NCBI GenBank assembly: GCA_002789955.1
Contig: PFUG01000231.1
Span: 1 to 38,701, forward strand
Direction: 5' to 3'
Origin: Deltaproteobacteria bacterium CG_4_9_14_3_um_filter_63_12
Lineage (GTDB): Bacteria; Myxococcota_A; Bradymonadia; UBA4248; UM-FILTER-63-12
DNA: 38,701 bases
The notes under the pieces were generated by a model. The model was given only the letters and a program-made list of their open reading frames with translations, was not told where the DNA came from and did no database searches. This document shows positions 1 through 7,775 of this stretch, one piece after another (the first letter of the stretch is position 1; every line of letters starts with the position of its first letter). The position numbers and the translations under genes were made by a program.

Positions 1-177
1 GCAGCCTGGCTCGCCAATGCCCAGGTTCGCCGTGCACTGCTGAGCAACCCGCGACTGCAAGGCCATTCGATCTCCGTCGTGTTGAGGGCCTGCCCACGCA
101 GCGAGCTGAAGTTGATTCAGCAACAACACGGATACCCCCAAGGCGTTCGCGAAGCCGCCAAGAAACTCGAAGCCTGA
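1..177 (+). CDS. C-terminal fragment of an unidentified protein (5' end outside window)
   Basis: The first frame is open from base 1 to a TGA at 175-177 and encodes the last 58 residues of a protein that starts outside the window. It begins AAWLANAQVRRALLSNPRL and ends in REAAKKLEA. The Asn-Pro-Arg pattern and a downstream QGVREAAKK segment resemble the C-terminal helical repeats of some myxobacterial proteins of unknown function (family recall only). No catalytic motif is visible, so no function is assigned. The gene converges on the cytochrome gene ending at 263, and a palindromic intergenic element lies between the two stops. Confidence 0.6.
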   Translation, partial: AAWLANAQVRRALLSNPRLQGHSISVVLRACPRSELKLIQQQHGYPQGVREAAKKLEA

Positions 178-190
178 GCTGGCGCCTCGC

Positions 191-262
191 GAGCGGATTT
201 TCGCGCGCGACTCGGGACCGGGGTGGCTCAAAGCGAGCCCCCTCGCGGCCTTGCGCGCGGTC
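191..262. repeat. Dispersed palindromic element, copy A
   Basis: One of four copies in the window (A-D). The core is a near-palindrome with GGTGGCTC-type and GAGCC-type arms around a short A-rich loop. It is flanked outside by GATTTTCGCGCGC on the left and TTGCGCGCGGTC on the right, which are themselves roughly inverted. This copy sits exactly between two convergent gene ends (stops at 177 and 263). Confidence 0.7.
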
Positions 263-784
263 CTATGACGCGTGGCAGTCCTTGCAGCCCGTGGGGCCCC
301 CCTGCGCCTCGTGACAGGTCTTGCACGCAGCGTGGAACGCGTCCTTCGCCTTCAGCACGTCGGGCGAGACCCCGTGGCAAGACCGACAGGCGGTGGCCAC
401 ACCGTCAGAGTCCTTCATTGGATGGTGGCAAGACACACACTCGAACGTCTCCTGGTGCTGACGATGGGGAAACGTCACCGTGCCCTTCGACGCTTGCAAC
501 GTGACGAATTCTTCGCCTTTGTCCTGCTCGCCTTTCACCGCTGCGGTCACCTCGGCTTCGTCGGTCTCTTCGGTCAGGACCTCCTCCTCGAGCGTTTCTT
601 CGACGACGGGTTTGACCTTCATGGACTCTTCGTTCGTGCGCTCCTCCTCATTGGGAGAGAGAGGGGCAGCGCTCTCAGCCTTCTTCTCAGGCCCGCTGCA
701 TCCGCAAACCGAGAAGAGGAGCGCGGCGACCCAAAGCAGGGCCCATAGACGAAAGGTGCGAACAAGCTCAGTGGACTGACACAT
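263..784 (-). CDS. Tetraheme class III-type cytochrome c lipoprotein
   Basis: Encodes a 173-residue protein from ATG at 784. The first ATG of a tandem pair, at 787, is only 3 nt from the GGAGG ribosome site, while 784 is 6 nt away. Residues 10-28 are hydrophobic and end in VCGC, a plausible lipobox with Cys29 lipidated. An acidic Glu-rich linker of about 60 residues follows. The C-terminal heme domain carries four CxxCH sites: CVSCH (116-120), CRSCH (133-137), CKTCH (154-158) and CKDCH (167-171), preceded by FPHRQH (105-110), where the histidines are typical distal heme ligands in cytochrome c7/c3 proteins. Likely role: periplasmic or surface-facing electron carrier tethered by lipid. The partner is unknown. 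Two tiny membrane-protein ORFs lie just upstream on the same strand. Confidence 0.88.
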   Translation of the reverse strand: MCQSTELVRTFRLWALLWVAALLFSVCGCSGPEKKAESAAPLSPNEEERTNEESMKVKPVVEETLEEEVLTEETDEAEVTAAVKGEQDKGEEFVTLQASKGTVTFPHRQHQETFECVSCHHPMKDSDGVATACRSCHGVSPDVLKAKDAFHAACKTCHEAQGGPTGCKDCHAS

Positions 785-851
785 CATTTCCCTCCAGAAA
801 GCGGTGGTTCAACGCAAGGAAGGCTCCCTTGGAAGCGGTCCGACCGGGCGG

Positions 852-1007
852 TCACCCGCGCGCATGCTGCTTGCTGCCCACAATCCTTACTCGCTCTGCT
901 CGCGGGGGCACAATCCCAACCTCGCTCGTCGTCCCTCCGACGCAATCGTACAAGAGCACAGCGACGAGGCACGTCGAAGCCGCCATCACCCCGAACACCA
1001 GGTTCAT
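852..1007 (-). CDS. Putative 51-residue membrane protein
   Basis: An ATG at 1007 opens a 51-residue frame ending in TGA at 852. The N-terminal half is one long hydrophobic helix (MNLVFGVMAASTCLVAVLLY) and the C-terminal half is short, polar and basic. Its ATG overlaps the stop of the upstream tiny ORF as ATGA, the arrangement used for translational coupling, and no separate ribosome site is evident. The cytochrome lipoprotein starts 67 nt downstream. No family recognised. It could be a small subunit of a membrane redox complex with the cytochrome, or a chance frame. The coupling and the hydrophobic profile are the only support. Confidence 0.42.
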   Translation of the reverse strand: MNLVFGVMAASTCLVAVLLYDCVGGTTSEVGIVPPRAERVRIVGSKQHARG

Positions 1008-1123
1008 GGGGGCACTGGACTTCCAGTGAACAGGTCAGCAAACGACACCATCGTGACGCCAAGAAGCGCCAAGATGGACTCAGCAAGGGTACGGAGAGTC
1101 GCCTCCACGCGTTGAACGGACAC
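1004..1123 (-). CDS. Putative 39-residue membrane protein
   Basis: GTG at 1123 is preceded by AGGAAG with a 6-nt spacer, a good ribosome site. The 39-residue product starts MSVQRVEATLRTLAESILAL, continues through a hydrophobic helix and ends FTGSPVPP. Its stop overlaps the ATG of the next ORF (ATGA). The two ORFs each carry one helix and could together form a two-helix unit, or be one gene split by a -1 shift. The third member of the unit would be the tetraheme cytochrome lipoprotein ending at 263. Too short for family assignment. Conservation is needed to prove it is translated. Confidence 0.45.
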   Translation of the reverse strand: MSVQRVEATLRTLAESILALLGVTMVSFADLFTGSPVPP

Positions 1124-1242
1124 TGAAAGCTTCCTATTTTGTTAAAGAACCGTTTGCCAGATGTTCAGCGCCATCACCGCCGATCACCGAGTTGACTCAG
1201 CTCTAGAGTACGCTGAGGGCAACACCGAAGGGAGAGAAGGAT
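1124..1242. promoter_or_regulatory. Divergent intergenic region, cytochrome cassette / Cys-repeat lipoprotein
   Basis: The 119 bp between the GTG at 1123 (minus) and the ATG at 1243 (plus) must hold both promoters. The stretch from 1143 to 1168 (AAAGAACCGTTT, CCAGA, GTTCAG) closely resembles bases 6001-6027 upstream of the permease gene. A GGGAGAGAAGG ribosome site lies immediately before 1243. I could not pick convincing -35/-10 pairs. Confidence 0.4.
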
Positions 1243-2679
1243 ATGAAGAATCTGAGGCTAGTTCTGCTGCTGGTCGCCGCCAGTGGACTGCTGCTCGCCG
1301 CCTGCGACGACTCCTCGAGCACCAACTCGAGCCCCGATGTGATCGGTGTTGACGTCACGAACAATGGCGACGTCACCGGGAACAGCGACCTGACCCTCTC
1401 CGACATCGACCAGGACGCGCCCTGCAACTACGAACGGTGCGGCGCTCTCTGTGTCGATCTCCTGACCGACCAAGAAAACTGCGGCCGCTGCGGAGCTCCT
1501 TGCTCTGCGGACTCGGTCTGCAGCGGTGGCGTCTGCGTGTGCGCACCCGGACTGGTCAGCTGCACCGACACCTGCGCCGATCTCTCGAGCGACCTCGACC
1601 ACTGCGGCAACTGCAATCGCTCGTGTCCCACCGGCGGCACCTGCATCTCTGGACAGTGCGATTGCCCGACGAACACCACGAATTGTGGCGACGCCTGCGC
1701 GATTTTGAACTCCGACCCCGACCACTGCGGCCGCTGCGGTAACGCTTGCCCAGCCGGTGGGACCTGCACGAACGGCGTCTGCGCCTGTCCTGCAGGCACC
1801 GTGAACTGCGGGGGTGTTTGCGCTCAGCTCTCCTCCGACCTGGCCAACTGCGGCACCTGCGGCAACTCTTGCCCAGACAACGGAACGTGTGTCTCGGGCC
1901 AGTGCACCTGCCCGACAAACATGGTGGATTGCGGAAACACGTGCGCCGACCTCTCCGCTGACGTCGACCACTGCGGGACCTGCGGCACCGCCTGCGGCGC
2001 CGGCGGAACCTGCATCTCCGGCCAGTGTGTCTGCCCTGGGAACACCGTTTCCTGTGGGAACACCTGCGCAGACCTCTCCGCCGACATCGACAACTGCGGA
2101 GCCTGTGGCACTCGCTGCGACCAAGACACGGGTGTATGCATCTCCGGCCAATGCTCCTGCGTCGGCGGTTACGACATCTGCGGCACAAACAACACCTGCT
2201 ACGACACCCAGAACGACCCCAGCCGCTGCGGCGCCTGCAACAACGCGCAGTGCGCCGACGATGAGTTCTGCATCGCTGGTGCTTGCGCCTGTCGCCCAGG
2301 CACCCTGGACTGCAACAACGACGGACAGTGCGACTCGCTACTCTCCCGGACAAACTGCGGTTCCTGTGGAAACCTCTGCCAGCAAAACGAGTATTGCAAC
2401 GGCGGAGTCTGCACTCAGGGACAGTGCAACGGCGATCAGTGCGGAAACCTCTGCACCGACACCAATTGGGATCCCAACAACTGCGGGCAGTGCGGGGATA
2501 CCTGCCAGCGCGACGAGGTCTGCGTCGAAGGGAACTGCCGCAACTACCGCATCGCCGATGGCTGCACGACCTGTGGCGGCTGCGGCGCTTGCGGGGGCAA
2601 TTGGGACTGCTGCGACCAGCTCGTCAGCGCCGTCCCGATCTGCGTCGAGGACGCCAACGCGTGCCCTCGGCTCCCCTAG
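1243..2679 (+). CDS. Cys-rich repeat lipoprotein (Stig1-like CGxCGxxC repeats)
   Basis: Encodes 478 residues. The ATG is preceded by a purine-rich ribosome site. The signal peptide ends in a lipobox (LLAAC), with Cys21 followed by two Asp. After a Ser/Thr/Asp-rich spacer, residues from about 60 to 435 contain nine repeats of roughly 35-40 residues centred on NCGxCGxxC, with intervening CxxGxC and CP segments, as in the plant stigma-specific (Stig1) family and its myxobacterial relatives. A last segment (about 440-478) has its own pattern of Gly and paired Cys. Many disulfides are expected, so the protein should be exported and rigid, probably surface exposed. Role unknown: adhesion or a structural stalk are guesses. 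A Rho-independent terminator follows at once, so it is probably monocistronic. Confidence 0.85.
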   Translation: MKNLRLVLLLVAASGLLLAACDDSSSTNSSPDVIGVDVTNNGDVTGNSDLTLSDIDQDAPCNYERCGALCVDLLTDQENCGRCGAPCSADSVCSGGVCVCAPGLVSCTDTCADLSSDLDHCGNCNRSCPTGGTCISGQCDCPTNTTNCGDACAILNSDPDHCGRCGNACPAGGTCTNGVCACPAGTVNCGGVCAQLSSDLANCGTCGNSCPDNGTCVSGQCTCPTNMVDCGNTCADLSADVDHCGTCGTACGAGGTCISGQCVCPGNTVSCGNTCADLSADIDNCGACGTRCDQDTGVCISGQCSCVGGYDICGTNNTCYDTQNDPSRCGACNNAQCADDEFCIAGACACRPGTLDCNNDGQCDSLLSRTNCGSCGNLCQQNEYCNGGVCTQGQCNGDQCGNLCTDTNWDPNNCGQCGDTCQRDEVCVEGNCRNYRIADGCTTCGGCGACGGNWDCCDQLVSAVPICVEDANACPRLP

Positions 2680-2699
2680 CGGCTATCGGACAGGAAATA

Positions 2700-2739
2700 C
2701 GAGAGGCTCGCCGCTCCGGCGCGCCTCTCGGCGTTTCTT
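2700..2739 (+). terminator. Rho-independent terminator after the Cys-repeat lipoprotein
   Basis: CGAGAGGC (2700-2707) pairs perfectly with GCCTCTCG (2723-2730) around a GC-rich loop, followed by GCGTTTCTT. It lies 20 bases after the stop codon at 2679. Confidence 0.75.
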
Positions 2740-2833
2740 GACCCAATCGTCGACTTCGACTTGAGAGGGGGCACTTCGGGGTTTATATCAGGACGGCGAC
2801 CGACGACGGGCTCGTGCCCGCACAGGAGGTTCG

Positions 2834-4045
2834 ATGTCCTGGAAAAAGAAGGTGCTCCGGTTCTTCGGCACCAACGAAGTGCAGGTCAAGTGGAAATGGC
2901 AGCGCCTGCAAGAGCGCCTGCGCGCCCCAAAGGATGACGCTGCGCCAGTCAAGCCCAAGAACATCTACCGGCACTGTACGGCCTGCCGCACACTGGTCAG
3001 CGACGACGAGAGGACCTGTCCCAGCTGTGGCGAGGCTCTGCCGAGCCTCGCAGCCGTCAAGCTCAACAAGTTCCTGACCAGCGTCCTGCCCGATGAGCAG
3101 CCCACCACCAAGCTCCTCCTCGCGCTCCTCTTCGGCCTCTACGTGGCGATGACCCTAGACGCCTTCCAAGCGACCGGCTCAGAGAACCTCTTTGGCGCGC
3201 TCCTGCACCCCCCCATCGACGTCATGTGGAGGTGGGGCGCGCACATCCGCGGGGAGTTCGAACCTTGGCGCCTCGTCATGTCGAACTTCATCCACTTCGG
3301 GATCTTGCACCTCGGCTTCAACGCCTACGCGCTGCGCCTCGCTGGGCCCATGGTCGAGCGGGCCTACGGCAGCGCTCTGGCGTTCGTGCTCTTCGTGGTG
3401 ACCGGCGTCGGCGCCATGGCGGCTTCCAATCTCATCGGTCCCTTCGGCATCGTCGCTGGCGCTTCCGGCGCGCTGATGGGCTGGATCGGCCTGGCGGGCG
3501 TCGCGGGCCACCGCGAGGGGACCAGCTACGGCTACGCCATTCGCAACCTGATGATCCGCTGGACCGCATTCGTGATGGTCTTCGGCCTCATCGCTTCGAT
3601 GACCGGGTTCATGGCCGTCGACAACTACGCCCACGCCGGAGGGCTCTTGTTCGGCGCAGCCTTCGGCGCGGTCTTGCCCATCCAGAGAGGCGGTCGTTGG
3701 GGCACCACCACCACTCGGCGCCTGGTGGCGTTGGGGGTCGTCGCAGCTTTGGCGGTCATCGGCTTCGGTGTCTACGGGATGGTCCGGACCCGCCACGACG
3801 ACCAAGCCTTTACCGACTGCGTGAGCAACCTCAAGGCCAAGAAATTCGAGCAGGCCATCCCCGCTTGCGAGCGCGCTCTAGAAGGCAACAAAGACTTCGC
3901 GGGCGCCTACCACAACCTCGCGCAAGCCTACTTGAACGCCAGCCGAGGGGACGACGCAGTCAAAGTGTGCAAGGCCGCCGTCGCTCGGCTGGGCAGAGCG
4001 GAGATCGAAAAAGTCTCCGTCCTCTGCACACGTTTGTCCGAGTAG
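2834..4045 (+). CDS. Rhomboid intramembrane serine protease with zinc ribbon and TPR-like tail
   Basis: Encodes 403 residues; AGGAGG precedes the ATG. The N-terminus is basic and carries a zinc ribbon (CTAC at 48-51, CPSC at 62-65). The rhomboid core spans about 92-285: the HFGILHLGFN segment (His154, His159, Asn163), the catalytic GASG (Ser211) and the catalytic His267 in NYAHAGG. Together these give the Ser-His dyad of active rhomboids. A further helix (about 297-316) leads to a soluble tail (about 322-403) with a TPR-like pattern (AIPACERAL, AGAYHNLAQAYL). Active rhomboids cleave transmembrane helices near the membrane face; the substrate here is unknown. The zinc ribbon and TPR may select partners. 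The gene ends 9 bp from the stop of the convergent SEC-C gene. Confidence 0.92.
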   Translation: MSWKKKVLRFFGTNEVQVKWKWQRLQERLRAPKDDAAPVKPKNIYRHCTACRTLVSDDERTCPSCGEALPSLAAVKLNKFLTSVLPDEQPTTKLLLALLFGLYVAMTLDAFQATGSENLFGALLHPPIDVMWRWGAHIRGEFEPWRLVMSNFIHFGILHLGFNAYALRLAGPMVERAYGSALAFVLFVVTGVGAMAASNLIGPFGIVAGASGALMGWIGLAGVAGHREGTSYGYAIRNLMIRWTAFVMVFGLIASMTGFMAVDNYAHAGGLLFGAAFGAVLPIQRGGRWGTTTTRRLVALGVVAALAVIGFGVYGMVRTRHDDQAFTDCVSNLKAKKFEQAIPACERALEGNKDFAGAYHNLAQAYLNASRGDDAVKVCKAAVARLGRAEIEKVSVLCTRLSE

Positions 4046-4054
4046 CGGCGCGGA

Positions 4055-4369
4055 CTACTTGCCGAAGCTGATGCCCGACGCGTCGCCGGGAGTCTCGCGG
4101 CGAGATGGCGGACGGCGAAACGCTACCCCGAGGATCAAGACCAAGACCATCCCCGCCCCGAGAATCTGTGCCAAGCGAGCCAGCTCCGCGAGCCACAAGG
4201 CCGCCGAGATGAGTAGGATCAAGGCGATGCCGATGCCGATAAGCTTGCCGTTGGACATTCCGGGCGGTCCGCCGTCCTTCGCCGCTTTGTCGCCAGGCTT
4301 GCCTTGGCAGCACTGTTTGTATTTCTTCCCGCTGCCGCAGTGGCAGGGTTCGTTGCGTCCGTGACTCAT
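4055..4369 (-). CDS. SEC-C motif membrane protein
   Basis: Encodes 104 residues. The ATG at 4369 is preceded by AGGGGGAAG. The N-terminus is a SEC-C zinc-binding motif (EPCHCGSGKKYKQCC, residues 7-21), the same motif found at the C-terminus of SecA and on many small proteins. After a Gly/Lys/Asp linker come two hydrophobic segments (about 43-60 and 67-84), so it should be anchored in the inner membrane with the zinc motif free. Function unknown. The SEC-C motif suggests contact with SecB-like or ribosome-associated partners, which is inference from the family. It converges on the rhomboid gene. Confidence 0.8.
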   Translation of the reverse strand: MSHGRNEPCHCGSGKKYKQCCQGKPGDKAAKDGGPPGMSNGKLIGIGIALILLISAALWLAELARLAQILGAGMVLVLILGVAFRRPPSRRETPGDASGISFGK

Positions 4370-4740
4370 CGCTTCCCCCTAGGCCGAGCTGTGCGAACCC
4401 GACCGGATTTCGCTCGCTTCCCGGAACTGAGGTGGCTCGAAGCGACCCATCTCGCGCCCCTGCGCTCGCGATCGGTGCCTGACGTCGTCAGGGCTGCCAC
4501 AACCTAACACGTCAAGGGATGCTTGCCACGGTATTGCGCCGCCATGGTCTTGCGCGTCGAGACGCGAAGCGGTGCTCCGTGTGCGCCGCCTAATCGGAGC
4601 CGCGACAACCCTTGCTCGCCCATTCCCACAGTGCTATCGCTTCCCCCTCTCACCCAGAAACCAACCTCTGTTCGGTTTTTTTTCGGCCGCCTGGTTCTCT
4701 GAATTCACGAAGAGCCACGAGCCCATAGGAGAAGAACGAC
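4370..4740. other. Intergenic region upstream of fbaB
   Basis: 371 bp without a recognisable gene. It contains palindromic element copy B (4402-4474), a run of eight T (4676-4683) preceded by short AACC/GGTT arms that could form a weak terminator or attenuator, and a TTCACGAAGAGCCACGAG segment (about 4702-4719) resembling one unit of the widespread CACGAAG-type repeat. The fbaB ribosome site (AGGAGAAG) lies at the right end. Confidence 0.5.
4402..4474. repeat. Dispersed palindromic element, copy B
   Basis: Shares with copies A, C and D the order GGATTT, GCGC-rich arm, CGGAAC, AGGTGGCTCGAAGCGA, CTCGCG and GCGATC. The right half of the inner palindrome is degraded (GACCCATC instead of GAGCCACC), which suggests an older copy. 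It lies outside coding sequence. Confidence 0.65.
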
Positions 4741-5799
4741 ATGTCCAACCACAATCGTATCGTCGAGCTTTTGGGCAGTGAAGCCGAGTCGCTGCTGAAC
4801 CACACCTGCAAGACCATCCCGAAAGAGATGCTCCATGTGCCCGGTGAAGACTGGGTCAGCCGCATCTTCGGTGTGAGCGATCGCACCATCCCTGTGCTGG
4901 GTGCCCTGCAGCGTCTCTTCTCGACCGGCCGCCTGCGCGACACGGGCTACCTCTCGATTCTGCCCGTCGACCAAGGCATTGAGCACTCGGCGGGCGCCAG
5001 CTTCGCCCCCAACCCCATGTTTTTCGACCCCGAAAACATCGTCAAACTCGCCGTCGAGGGCGAGTGCAACGCCGTCGCCAGCACGCTCGGCGTCTTGGGC
5101 AGCGTCGCGCGCAAGTACGCCCACAAGATCCCCTTCATCCTCAAGCTCAACCACAACGAGCTCCTCAGCTACCCCAACATCAACGACCAAACCATGTTCG
5201 CCTCCGTCTCACAGGCTCGCGACATGGGCTGCGCCGCCGTTGGCGCCACGATCTACTTCGGCAGCCACGACTGCCGCCGCCAGATCGAGGAGGTCTCCAC
5301 GGCCTTCGAGATGGCGCACGCTGAAGGGATGGCCACCATCCTGTGGTGCTACCTGCGCAACAGCGGCTTCAAGGTCGACGGGGTGGACTACCACACCTCG
5401 GCCGACCTCAGCGGCCAGGCCGACCACCTCGGCGCCACCATCCACGCCGACATCGTCAAGCAAAAGTTGCCCACCAACAACGGCGGCTACAACGCCGTGA
5501 AGTTCGGCAAGACCAACCCGAAGGTCTACAGCGAGCTGACCACCGATCATCCCATCGACTTGGTTCGCTACCAGGTGGCCTGCGGCTACATGGGGCGCGT
5601 CGGCCTCATCAACAGCGGCGGCGAGTCCGGCACCAACGATCTGGCCTCCGTCACCCGCACGGCCGTCTGCAACAAGCGCGGCGGCGGCATGGGCCTCATC
5701 TGCGGGCGCAAAGCCTTCCAGAAGCCCTTCGACCAAGGCGTCAACATCATCCGCACCATTCAGGACGTCTACTTGGACACCGCGATCACCGTCGCCTAA
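4741..5799 (+). CDS. fbaB: Class I fructose-bisphosphate aldolase (DhnA/FbaB type)
   Basis: Encodes 352 residues, the usual length for this family, and matches E. coli FbaB along its whole length as I recall that sequence. Shared blocks include [11 protein letters not shown] (69-79), [18 protein letters not shown] (135-140), GATIYFGS (168-175), [11 protein letters not shown] (232-242) and INSGG (290-294). By alignment, Lys240 in DIVKQK is the Schiff-base lysine (Lys237 in E. coli). The enzyme reversibly cleaves fructose 1,6-bisphosphate to dihydroxyacetone phosphate and glyceraldehyde 3-phosphate in the cytoplasm, and in many bacteria it serves gluconeogenesis. The start is supported by AGGAGAAG. 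It stands alone, with a terminator 27 bp after the stop. Confidence 0.96.
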   Translation: MSNHNRIVELLGSEAESLLNHTCKTIPKEMLHVPGEDWVSRIFGVSDRTIPVLGALQRLFSTGRLRDTGYLSILPVDQGIEHSAGASFAPNPMFFDPENIVKLAVEGECNAVASTLGVLGSVARKYAHKIPFILKLNHNELLSYPNINDQTMFASVSQARDMGCAAVGATIYFGSHDCRRQIEEVSTAFEMAHAEGMATILWCYLRNSGFKVDGVDYHTSADLSGQADHLGATIHADIVKQKLPTNNGGYNAVKFGKTNPKVYSELTTDHPIDLVRYQVACGYMGRVGLINSGGESGTNDLASVTRTAVCNKRGGGMGLICGRKAFQKPFDQGVNIIRTIQDVYLDTAITVA

Positions 5800-5825
5800 A
5801 TCCAGTCGTCCGCTCGACGCAATAG

Positions 5826-5862
5826 AGAAGCCGTGCCCCTGCTGGAGCGCGGCTTCTTCTGT
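5826..5862 (+). terminator. Rho-independent terminator after fbaB
   Basis: AGAAGCCG (5826-5833) pairs with CGGCTTCT (5850-5857), followed by a T-containing tail (TCTGT). It lies 27 bases after the fbaB stop codon. Confidence 0.7.
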
Positions 5863-6028
5863 CTGCGCCACGGTGACCTCAACAGTTCGCCGCCATCAGG
5901 CAAGGGAGGTTTAATCCAATGCCAGGTCTGCCGTGAGGAGAACTACGGGCTCAACCTCTGGTGGCCCGCAAAGCGGCGCGACAAAAAAGCGTTCGCGGCG
6001 AAAGAACCGTTTCCAGACAGAAGTTCAG

Positions 6029-6145
6029 ATCTTCCGAGCGCTACTCGGAACAGAGGTGGCTCGCTTCGAGCCACCTTGCGTTCCGACGCGCGAGCAGATT
6101 TCCGCGCGCTACTCGGAACAGACCTTGCGTCAATGCGCGCGATCA
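6029..6145. repeat. Dispersed palindromic element, copy C (double)
   Basis: Contains two partial units in tandem. The first (6029-6085) has GCGCTACTCGGAACAGAGG and a perfect inner palindrome with GTGGCTCG and CGAGCCAC arms. The second (6090-6145) repeats GCGCGCTACTCGGAACAGA, skips the inner palindrome and ends in TGCGCGCGATC. It looks like a unit duplicated with an internal deletion. Confidence 0.75.
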
Positions 6146-6204
6146 GCGAGATTCCCGCCGCAGTTTGCCACCATTTTGGGGAAACCTTGACGAGCCTGTC
6201 ACCG

Positions 6205-7605
6205 ATGACCTTTCCCTCGAGCCCACGGACCCTCGCCGTAGACTCGGTCGACTTCGACGAGCCCTTGGTCGCTCGTAAAGCGCCGCGGCCTGGAACGTTG
6301 GAGCACGAGCCGACCCGTGTCATCAGTGGCGTCACCGCCACGATGTTGGTCGTGGCGAGCATGATCGGAACGGGCATCTTCACTACGACGGGGTTCTTGC
6401 TGCAGGACATCGGCTCCTCACTGGCCGTGCTGCTGAGCTGGGTGTTCGGAGGCGTCATCGCCCTCTTCGGCGCCCTCTCCTACGCCGAGCTCGTCGCGGC
6501 CATGCCGCGCAACGGCGGGGAGTATCTGCTCCTGAGCCGCATCTATCATCCCGCTGTCGGCTTCGTCGCGGGCTGGGTCTCGCTCGTCGTCGGCTTCTCC
6601 GCGCCCATCGCCGCATCGGCTTTGGCGTTCGCGGTCTACTTCTCCACTTTGGTGCCGGGCATCGACCAGCAGGCCGCCGCCATTGTGCTGATCCTGCTGC
6701 TGTCCATGGTGCACGCCGCCCGCGTGACCTTCGGGACCGGGCTGCAGAACGTGTTCACGGTGGCCAAGATCCTGGTCGTCGTGGCGTTTGTCGTCGGCGG
6801 CCTCTTCCTCGGCGACACCACGCACATCACCGAAGGCAGCGCCGGCACCTTCGACTCCATGTTGTCGCCAGGCTTCGCCACTGGGCTGATCTTCGTCTCG
6901 TTCGCCTACAGCGGCTGGAACGGCGCCGCCTACATCGCCGGCGAGGTCAAAGACCCCTCGCGCTCGCTCCCCAAGGCGCTGGCCCTGGGCACGGGCATCG
7001 TGACACTGCTCTACCTCGGCCTCAACGTCGTGTTCCTCTCGTCGGCTCCCGCCTCCTCGCTCAGCGGCGTCATCGACGTCGGCAACATTGCCGCCGTCAG
7101 CCTCTTCGGGACTGCGGCCGCGAAGCTCTTTTCGGCGGTGATCTCCTTGCTCCTCGTCTCCTCTGTGAGCGCCATGATCATGGCCGGGCCGCGCGTGTAT
7201 CAGGCCCTGGGCGAGGACTACAAGTGCTTCTCTTTCCTCACGACGCGAACGAAGCACAGTGGTCCCATCTACGCCGTCGCACTGCAGGCGTTCGCCGCCA
7301 TCATCATGTTGATCTCCGCGAGCTTCGACTCCCTGCTCATCTACATCGGCTTCACGCTCTCGGTCTCGGCTGGGCTGACCGTCTTCGGGCTCTTTGTCAT
7401 GCGCCGCCGCGAGCCCAACCTCGAGCGCCCCTACCGCTGTTGGGGTTACCCGCTGACGCCGATCCTCTTCATCGCGCTCTCGTGCTGGATGGTGATTTTC
7501 TCCATCTCGGCGGCCCCCATCGCCGCCCTCGCCGGGCTCGCGACCATCGCCAGCGGTGGCGTGCTCTACCTGATCGCGAAGCCCTCGGCCGTCGTTCGGC
7601 GCTGA
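6205..7605 (+). CDS. APC-family amino-acid permease
   Basis: From ATG 6205 the product is 466 residues, typical for the amino acid-polyamine-organocation family. About twelve hydrophobic segments follow a short polar N-terminus. TM1 carries the unwound-helix motif GTGIF (55-59), which binds the substrate backbone in this family. TM2 to loop 2 has SYAELVAAMPRNGGEY, and GEVKDPSRSLPKAL (about 245-258) matches the conserved APC loop. It should be an inner-membrane proton-coupled or exchange transporter; the substrate cannot be read from sequence. The frame is open further upstream, but that part contains a repeat and a terminator, so I chose 6205. A TTG at 6187 with GGGG five bases before it is an alternative. 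Confidence 0.88.
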   Translation: MTFPSSPRTLAVDSVDFDEPLVARKAPRPGTLEHEPTRVISGVTATMLVVASMIGTGIFTTTGFLLQDIGSSLAVLLSWVFGGVIALFGALSYAELVAAMPRNGGEYLLLSRIYHPAVGFVAGWVSLVVGFSAPIAASALAFAVYFSTLVPGIDQQAAAIVLILLLSMVHAARVTFGTGLQNVFTVAKILVVVAFVVGGLFLGDTTHITEGSAGTFDSMLSPGFATGLIFVSFAYSGWNGAAYIAGEVKDPSRSLPKALALGTGIVTLLYLGLNVVFLSSAPASSLSGVIDVGNIAAVSLFGTAAAKLFSAVISLLLVSSVSAMIMAGPRVYQALGEDYKCFSFLTTRTKHSGPIYAVALQAFAAIIMLISASFDSLLIYIGFTLSVSAGLTVFGLFVMRRREPNLERPYRCWGYPLTPILFIALSCWMVIFSISAAPIAALAGLATIASGGVLYLIAKPSAVVRR

Positions 7606-7612
7606 CGCGCCG

Positions 7613-7730
7613 GTCAGTCGGACTTCAAGTCCGGAGTCCGGCGCTGGCTTCTGCAGTCATTCGGGCTTCGAGTCCGGAGTCCGGAGTCCGGCGCTGGCTT
7701 CTGCAGTCAGTCGGACTTCGAGTCCGTGCC
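7613..7730. repeat. Tandem hairpin repeat downstream of the permease gene
   Basis: Two and a half units: 7613-7655 (43 bp), 7656-7705 (50 bp, with one extra GGAGTCC) and 7706-7730 (partial). Each unit contains a small hairpin, GGACT and AGTCC around TCG or a close variant, then GGAGTCCGGCGCTGGCTTCT. It begins 8 bases after the permease stop, so the transcript end would carry several consecutive stem-loops. Confidence 0.85.
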
Positions 7731-7775
7731 GGCAGCTAATTCACCGTCGACTTGGAACCCAGTGGGCCGCGAGCC

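Larger units (their letters stand above)
5800..6204. other. Intergenic region between fbaB and the permease
   Basis: 405 bp holding the fbaB terminator (5826-5862), a purine-rich GGGAGG at about 5904 followed by a 5-codon frame of doubtful meaning, the 6001-6027 motif shared with 1143-1168, and palindromic element copy C (6029-6145). The permease reading frame runs open back through this region, but the terminator and repeat show that it is not coding there. Confidence 0.6.

Noticed and set aside
5919-5936. Five-codon leader-like ORF after GGGAGG
   Set aside because: No attenuator structure or amino-acid bias that would make it a leader peptide.
5833-6204. N-terminal extension of the permease to GTG 5833
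   Set aside because: The extension overlaps the fbaB terminator and palindromic element C and gives an implausible leader.
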